Source: Pontiella sp. (GTDB lineage: Bacteria; Verrucomicrobiota; Kiritimatiellia; Kiritimatiellales; Pontiellaceae). From it: a stretch of DNA of 10,094 bases. The notes beneath the pieces are model-generated. The model was not told the DNA's origin, ran no database searches, and worked only from the letters and a program-made list of their open reading frames with translations. The DNA lies in NCBI GenBank assembly GCA_029935255.1, contig JAOZKS010000071.1:1-10094 (forward strand), read 5' to 3'. This document shows positions 6,143-10,094 of the stretch, piece by piece. Position 1 is the stretch's first letter; each line of letters begins with the position of its first letter. The position numbers and the translations under genes are program-made.

Positions 6143-7225
6143 CTATCGCATCCGGTGGATCATGATACTGCCGATGACGAGGAAGGCGATGATGGCCGTC
6201 CACGGACCGGCCCATGCGGCGATGTACATTTGCTTGGCAAGATATTCCATGGAAAACTGAAGGAAGTAGAAGCTGAAGAACATTCCGAGGGCGAGCAGGA
6301 TGCCGGAGAAGGCCCCCTTGCGGCCGGTATGCGCGCCGACGGGAATGCCGATCATGGTAATGATGAGGCAGACGACGGGCATGGATAGGCGGTGGTGGAA
6401 GTCGACCTCGTATTTGGTGAGGGTTTCCGGGGATAGAAACGAGTGGGTTTGGATATATTTCCAGAGTTCTAGCGAGGATTGATAGGCGGGGTCCTTGATC
6501 TCGCCCATGAAGTCTTCGGGGACTTCGGGAAGGTTGCGCATTTCCAGAGTCTGGAAGCTTTCCGGGGTTCCGGAACGATTACCGATCTCATCGTATTTCT
6601 GCATGGAACCATCCTCGAACCACCAGCGACCATCCATCCATCGGGCTTTGTCGGCGCGATACTTGATGAGGTCGGTGCCGTCCTCGCGCTGTTCGACGAG
6701 CTTGACCTCGAGCATCGTGTAGTCGCGCGTGTCGAACTGCTTGACGTACCAAATGTGGCGGGCGGCTGGGTTTTTGAAGGCAATCTGTTCGTAGTAGACA
6801 TCGTCTGCGTCGTGCTTTTGCTGTTCAACAAACTGGTCGGCTCGATAGGCAAACTTAGGGCCGGTGTATTCGTTGACCACGGCGGTGAACAGGAAGCAGG
6901 CGAAGCCCATGAGCATGTAGGGGCGGACGATGCGGTAGATGCTGATGCCGCTGGCACGCATGGCGGTGATTTCGCTGTGGCGGGTGAGCGCGGAGAGGCT
7001 ATAGAGCACGGCGAGCAATAGACAGATCGGCACGATCATGATGACCATGCTGGGGAGGCGTAGCGTGTAGTAGTAGGCCATGTCAAGCAGGCCAGTACCC
7101 GCCTCGAAGAAGTTGCCCGCATTGTCCATCAGGTCGGCAATGATGAAAATCAGGGTGAACGCCAGCATGAGATAGAGCAGGGGATAGAGCAGGTTTTTGA
7201 ATAGGTATCGGGCCAGAATCTTCAT
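6143..7225 (-). CDS. LptF/LptG (YjgP/YjgQ) family permease
   Basis: This 360-residue inner-membrane protein is an LptF/LptG-type permease. The family forms the membrane half of the LptB2FG ABC transporter, which extracts lipopolysaccharide from the inner membrane and passes it to LptC and the periplasmic bridge. Predicted spans are about 12-32, 54-79, 100-118, 278-297, 304-326 and 335-356. The large loop between spans three and four (about 120-270) corresponds to the periplasmic jellyroll domain. Family motifs include EITAMRASGISIYRI (85-99), which forms the coupling-helix region, and a conserved YEVDFHHRLSMP (272-283) before span four. The N-terminal DLMDN stretch and the C-terminal PWTAIIAF helix look more LptG-like than LptF-like, but I cannot separate the two with certainty, and the partner gene is not in the window. 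The length is normal. The ATG has no clear Shine-Dalgarno. It is first in the minus-strand operon. Confidence 0.93.
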   Translation of the reverse strand: MKILARYLFKNLLYPLLYLMLAFTLIFIIADLMDNAGNFFEAGTGLLDMAYYYTLRLPSMVIMIVPICLLLAVLYSLSALTRHSEITAMRASGISIYRIVRPYMLMGFACFLFTAVVNEYTGPKFAYRADQFVEQQKHDADDVYYEQIAFKNPAARHIWYVKQFDTRDYTMLEVKLVEQREDGTDLIKYRADKARWMDGRWWFEDGSMQKYDEIGNRSGTPESFQTLEMRNLPEVPEDFMGEIKDPAYQSSLELWKYIQTHSFLSPETLTKYEVDFHHRLSMPVVCLIITMIGIPVGAHTGRKGAFSGILLALGMFFSFYFLQFSMEYLAKQMYIAAWAGPWTAIIAFLVIGSIMIHRMR

Positions 7226-7239
7226 AAAAAGGTGAACAT

Positions 7240-7268
7240 AAGGTAGCGATAAAGCCGGTCGACCGCAA
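7240..7268 (-). promoter_or_regulatory. Possible promoter of minus-strand operon
   Basis: Read on the minus strand, TTGCGG (7268-7263) and TACCTT (7245-7240) are spaced 17 bp, a plausible but weak sigma70-like pair. A start about 7 bases downstream would give a very short leader before the permease ATG (7225), which fits its lack of a Shine-Dalgarno. This comes from pattern matching only. Confidence 0.3.
7256..7265. promoter_or_regulatory. 10-bp palindrome in divergent promoter region
   Basis: CGGTCGACCG is a perfect 10-bp palindrome centred in the 102-bp gap between the divergent permease and zwf genes, and it overlaps the possible minus-strand -35. It could be an operator. Short GC palindromes also arise by chance. 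Confidence 0.25.
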
Positions 7269-7271
7269 GCG

Positions 7272-7300
7272 TTGAAAAGCAGGTTGGGAGGGTGTACGGT
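7272..7300 (+). promoter_or_regulatory. Possible zwf promoter
   Basis: TTGAAA (7272-7277) and TACGGT (7295-7300) are separated by 17 bp in the divergent gap. A start about 7 bases later leaves roughly a 20-base leader holding the AAGGAG ribosome binding site (7314-7319), 8 bases before the zwf ATG. The -10 match is weak. Confidence 0.35.
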
Positions 7301-7327
7301 TGCCGCAATTAATAAGGAGTTTTCATT

Positions 7328-8869
7328 ATGGTTTCACACACTCAAGGACTTGGGCCCATCGGTGAAAGTCGGGTTCGCGATCCCGCAACCCTCGTTATTT
7401 TCGGGGCATCCGGCGACCTGACGCGCCGCAAGCTCATCCCGGCCCTGTTTATTGCCTACGCGCAAAATCTGCTGCCGGAACAATTCGCGATCGTCGGGTT
7501 TGCCCGGCGCGACTATGACGATGTCCTCTTCCGCGGTATGATGGCCGATGCCGTAAAGGAATTCTCGCGCCTACAGACCGACGATGAAACCATCCAGCGC
7601 TTTGTGGAGCATATCCGCTATCACAAAGGGGATATTTCCGATCCGGATGCCTATGCGGAGTTGAAGAAAAAACTTCAGGATGTGGAAATCTATCCCGAAA
7701 ATCGGCTCTACTATCTTTCGATCATTCCCTCGCTGTTCGAAACGGCCATCGCCTCGCTCAAGAATTCGGGATTGGTTACCGATCCGGCGGCCAGGCATTG
7801 GACGCGCGTGGTGATTGAAAAACCGTTTGGCAAGGATCTTGAAAGTGCGATGGAGCTGAATGCCAAACTGCTACACTATCTCGCTGAATCGCAGATCTAC
7901 CGGATCGACCATTATCTAGGGAAGGAGACGGTGCAGAATATTCTTTCGTTCCGCTTTGCCAATGCCATTTTCGAACCGGTCTTTAACCGCAGCTATGTTG
8001 AGCACATCCAGATTACCGCCGCCGAAACCGTCGGCATGGAAAGCGGACGCGGCGGATATTACGATGAATATGGTGCCATCCGCGACATGGTCACCAACCA
8101 TATCCTGCAACTGCTTTGCCTTGTGGCGATGGAGCCCCCCGGCGACCTTTCCGCCGATGCCATCCGCAACGAAAAGGTCAAGGTGCTCAATGCCACTCGG
8201 CTTGATATCCGAAAGGATATTTCCGATTCCGTCTGCCGCGGTCAGTATGGTAGTGGAGTCGATGCACAGGACAAACACCTTAAAGCATATCAGGAAGAAG
8301 ACCGCATTGCCCCACACTCGGATACCGAAACCTTTGCGGCCATGCGCCTGAAAATCGACAACTGGCGTTGGGCCGACGTTCCGATTTTTCTCCGCACGGG
8401 AAAGTGTATGGGCAAGAAGGCCACCGAAATTGCCGTGCAGTTCAAGGTTCCGCCGCTCCAGCTCTTCCAGCATGTCGAATGCGAAGAGGATGTGTGCGAT
8501 ATCACCCGGATCGCGCCCAACACGCTCATCTTCCGCATCCAGCCCGACGAAGGGATTTTCCTGAAAGTCGGCACCAAACGGCCGGGTATGCGGTTCGTCG
8601 TCGAAGATGTGAACATGGACTTTTCCTATTCCGGTACGTGGAATAAATCGTTGCCCGAGGCCTACGAGCGCCTGCTGCTCGACACCCTCCATGGCGACTC
8701 CACGCTCTTCACCCGATCCGATGAAGTCGAAGCCGAATGGCGCGTGGTACAGCCCATCCTTGAAAATCTTGATCAACTCAAACCATATACCTATCCGCCC
8801 AATGCATGGGGCGTGCCCGAAGCCGACTGGCTCTTCCCCGGCACGGAGGGGCAATGGAGAAACGAGTGA
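7328..8869 (+). CDS. zwf: Glucose-6-phosphate 1-dehydrogenase
   Basis: This 513-residue cytoplasmic enzyme oxidises glucose 6-phosphate to 6-phosphogluconolactone with NAD(P)+, the entry to the oxidative pentose phosphate pathway. The N-terminal Rossmann fold carries the coenzyme motif GASGDLTRRKL (26-36). EKPFG (164-168) lines the active site. The family signature RIDHYLGKE (192-200) supplies the substrate-binding and catalytic Asp194-His195 pair, and IRDMVTNH (251-258) supplies His258, equivalent to the catalytic base of characterised enzymes. The beta+alpha C-terminal domain is complete, with conserved FLRTGK (354-359). The length is typical. The ATG is chosen for its strong AAGGAG (7314-7319) with an 8-base spacer. 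The stop overlaps the cutA start in TGATG, so the two are translationally coupled. 6-phosphogluconolactonase and 6-phosphogluconate dehydrogenase genes are not in the window. Confidence 0.97.
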   Translation: MVSHTQGLGPIGESRVRDPATLVIFGASGDLTRRKLIPALFIAYAQNLLPEQFAIVGFARRDYDDVLFRGMMADAVKEFSRLQTDDETIQRFVEHIRYHKGDISDPDAYAELKKKLQDVEIYPENRLYYLSIIPSLFETAIASLKNSGLVTDPAARHWTRVVIEKPFGKDLESAMELNAKLLHYLAESQIYRIDHYLGKETVQNILSFRFANAIFEPVFNRSYVEHIQITAAETVGMESGRGGYYDEYGAIRDMVTNHILQLLCLVAMEPPGDLSADAIRNEKVKVLNATRLDIRKDISDSVCRGQYGSGVDAQDKHLKAYQEEDRIAPHSDTETFAAMRLKIDNWRWADVPIFLRTGKCMGKKATEIAVQFKVPPLQLFQHVECEEDVCDITRIAPNTLIFRIQPDEGIFLKVGTKRPGMRFVVEDVNMDFSYSGTWNKSLPEAYERLLLDTLHGDSTLFTRSDEVEAEWRVVQPILENLDQLKPYTYPPNAWGVPEADWLFPGTEGQWRNE

Positions 8870-9195
8870 TGGAAACCTTTTTTGTTTATCTAACGGTGAA
8901 GGACGAAGCCGAAGCAAAGGTGATTTCCAGAACGGTGGTGGAGGAGCGCCTCGCCGCCTGTGCGAATATGCTGGGGCCAATCGGCTCGATCTATTGGTGG
9001 GAAGGAACGGTCTGCGAGGGAGAGGAGATTGCTCTGATTTTAAAAACCTCCCAGACTCGAAAAACCGCACTGATCGACCGCATCAAAGAACTCCACTCCT
9101 ACGACTGTCCCGCCATCGCCTGCCTGCCCATCGCCGACGGAAATTCTGATTTCCTCGAATGGATTAAGGCGGAAACCGCTCCGCCGCCGCGTTGA
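8869..9195 (+). CDS. cutA: CutA divalent-cation tolerance family protein
   Basis: This 108-residue protein is a complete CutA. The family forms very stable trimers with a ferredoxin-like fold. It was named for copper tolerance in E. coli, although its general role is unsettled. Family features are the opening strand FFVYLTV, VVEERLAACANM (23-34) with Cys31, the 'I-Y-W-W-E-G' strand (41-46) before the acidic CEGEE turn, ALILKTSQTR (55-64), IKELHSYDCPAI (72-83) and a C-terminal FLEWIK helix. I choose the ATG at 8869, because METFFVYLTV is where family members begin and GGAG (8856-8859) lies 9 bases upstream. An ATG at 8854 preceded by GGAGGG is a real alternative and would add five residues. 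The start overlaps the zwf stop by one base (TGATG), so cutA is co-translated with zwf. Confidence 0.93.
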   Translation: METFFVYLTVKDEAEAKVISRTVVEERLAACANMLGPIGSIYWWEGTVCEGEEIALILKTSQTRKTALIDRIKELHSYDCPAIACLPIADGNSDFLEWIKAETAPPPR

Positions 9196-9206
9196 GAATC
9201 CTTGCT

Positions 9207-9248
9207 TCAACCATCGACATTCCAGGTTCGATATTCGACATTCATCCA
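9207..9248. repeat. 7-nt-phased repeat between cutA and truA
   Basis: Six consecutive 7-base words, each beginning with TC, fill 9207-9248 and stop exactly at the truA ATG. Three of them are TCGACAT, TCGATAT and TCGACAT. TCGACATTC occurs exactly twice (9214-9222 and 9235-9243), with the close variant TTCGATATTC between (9227-9236). Similar TCGAxAT heptad strings are, to my recollection, scattered between genes in Verrucomicrobia- and Kiritimatiella-like genomes. No Shine-Dalgarno for truA is visible in it. Confidence 0.6.
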
Positions 9249-9995
9249 ATGCCCACACGCTATAAAATGAAGATTGCCTACGACGGCACGAACTATTCCG
9301 GATGGCAGGTGCAGCCCCGCCATCGGACGGTGCAGGGCGAGATCGAGCGATTGCTTGCGGAAATGACCTGCCAGAAGCATGTGCGGCTTGAGTCGTCCGG
9401 TCGCACCGATACAGGGGTGCATGCCCGCGCACAGATGGCTCACTTTGATTTAGAGAAGCCGCTTAAAGACCCCAACTATTTCCAACGCGGTATTAATGCG
9501 CAGATCGACCGCGACATTCGGATTTTAACGCTCGATAAAGTTTCCCCCGATTTTCACGCACGCTTCAGTGCGGTGGGGAAGGAATACCGATATTTCATTT
9601 ATAACGGTCTGATCGTTCCTCCCACGAAACGGCTCTACCGGTTGCAGGAAGGGCGCCCGCTGGATATTGAAAAGATGCGCACTGCCGCTGCGTTGCTGGT
9701 GGGCGAGCACGACTTCGCCCCCTTCGCCGCCAACCGAAAAGTACCCATTAAAAGCACGGTTCGCACCATCCACTCCTTCCATGTTCGCAAGCACGGAGCC
9801 GATATCACGCTGGAAGTGCAGGGCAACGGCTTTCTCTATAAAATGGTGCGCGGTCTTGCTGGATTCCTGATCCACGTTGGGATGGGCCGCCTCGAACCCG
9901 AAGCCGTGCTCGACATCCTCGACCACGGCAAGCGCACCGCCAAAGTCCAAACCGCCCAGCCCCAAGGACTCTTTCTTTGGAAGGTGTTTTATTGA
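9249..9995 (+). CDS. truA: tRNA pseudouridine(38-40) synthase TruA
   Basis: TruA isomerises uridines 38, 39 and 40 in the anticodon arm of many tRNAs to pseudouridine. The 248-residue product has the expected start MKIAYDGTNYSGWQ, then the catalytic motif GRTDTGVHA (51-59) with the nucleophile Asp54. Further on come INAQIDRDIRIL (about 79-90), FHARFSAVGKEYRYFIYN (about 98-115), the HDFAPFA block (about 154-160) and the C-terminal GNGFLYKMVRGLAGFLIHVG segment (about 197-216), which helps build the active site. I start at ATG 9249. An in-frame TTG at 9192 would add 19 residues encoded by the heptad repeat and absent from the family, and ATG 9267 would trim the first beta strand. No good Shine-Dalgarno precedes 9249, because the repeat abuts it, so translation may depend on cutA upstream. 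It lies 53 bp after cutA on the same strand. Confidence 0.95.
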   Translation: MPTRYKMKIAYDGTNYSGWQVQPRHRTVQGEIERLLAEMTCQKHVRLESSGRTDTGVHARAQMAHFDLEKPLKDPNYFQRGINAQIDRDIRILTLDKVSPDFHARFSAVGKEYRYFIYNGLIVPPTKRLYRLQEGRPLDIEKMRTAAALLVGEHDFAPFAANRKVPIKSTVRTIHSFHVRKHGADITLEVQGNGFLYKMVRGLAGFLIHVGMGRLEPEAVLDILDHGKRTAKVQTAQPQGLFLWKVFY

Positions 9996-10094
9996 TAAAA
10001 CCAGTAAGGGCTGTGGTGTCAGTCCTATTATATTAGTGATTTTCTCAGATCGAATAGCTGCCCGCTATCTGCCTCTTCGACTTCTCGGACAAAC
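9996..10094. other. Right edge, nothing identified
   Basis: I see no gene, terminator hairpin or repeat in the 99 bases after truA. Composition becomes AT-rich around 10021-10050 (a TATTATATTAG stretch), which would suit a promoter, but no gene start follows within the window. Confidence 0.3.

Noticed and set aside
7916..9070. 384-codon minus-strand frame antisense to zwf and cutA
   Set aside because: It lies entirely over clearly recognised zwf and cutA coding sequence, and its composition is typical of an antisense shadow.

Overview
This window looks like chromosome from a Gram-negative bacterium, probably of the PVC group and perhaps a Pontiella-like Kiritimatiellota. That placement is inference. 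It rests on the moderately GC-rich housekeeping genes, a very large secreted double DUF3857/transglutaminase-like protein next to an LptF/LptG permease, and intergenic heptad and palindromic repeats of the kind I associate with such genomes. No rRNA, tRNA or complete marker gene for taxonomy is present.

Positions 1-1555 are accessory DNA. After a stretch with no convincing gene (1-351) comes a small AT-richer two-gene unit on the plus strand: a DUF4160 protein (352-618) and a DUF2442 protein (636-887). It is followed by an unusual gene-free block (about 904-1149). In this block a 17-nt motif recurs every 54 bp, with hairpins in front of two of the copies, and the whole block is bracketed by matching inverted ends. 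Next comes a truncated IS1595-family transposase N-terminus (1171-1446, minus).

Positions 1556-7225 are a tightly packed minus-strand operon, read right to left. It contains an LptF/LptG-type lipopolysaccharide export permease, a 1253-residue exported protein built from two DUF3857/transglutaminase-like halves (the second half has lost its catalytic triad), and a class I glutamine amidotransferase. The amidotransferase gene carries a 117-bp (39-codon) palindrome-ended element inserted in frame near its 3' end.

Positions 7328-9995 are a plus-strand cluster divergent from the operon: zwf (glucose-6-phosphate dehydrogenase), cutA (overlapping the zwf stop by one base) and truA (tRNA pseudouridine synthase). 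The cutA-truA gap is filled by a 7-nt-phased repeat. A 102-bp divergent promoter region with a 10-bp palindrome separates the two transcription units.

The best candidates for something undescribed are the 54-bp-period array with inverted ends (904-1149) and the in-frame, palindrome-ended miniature element inside the amidotransferase (1649-1765).
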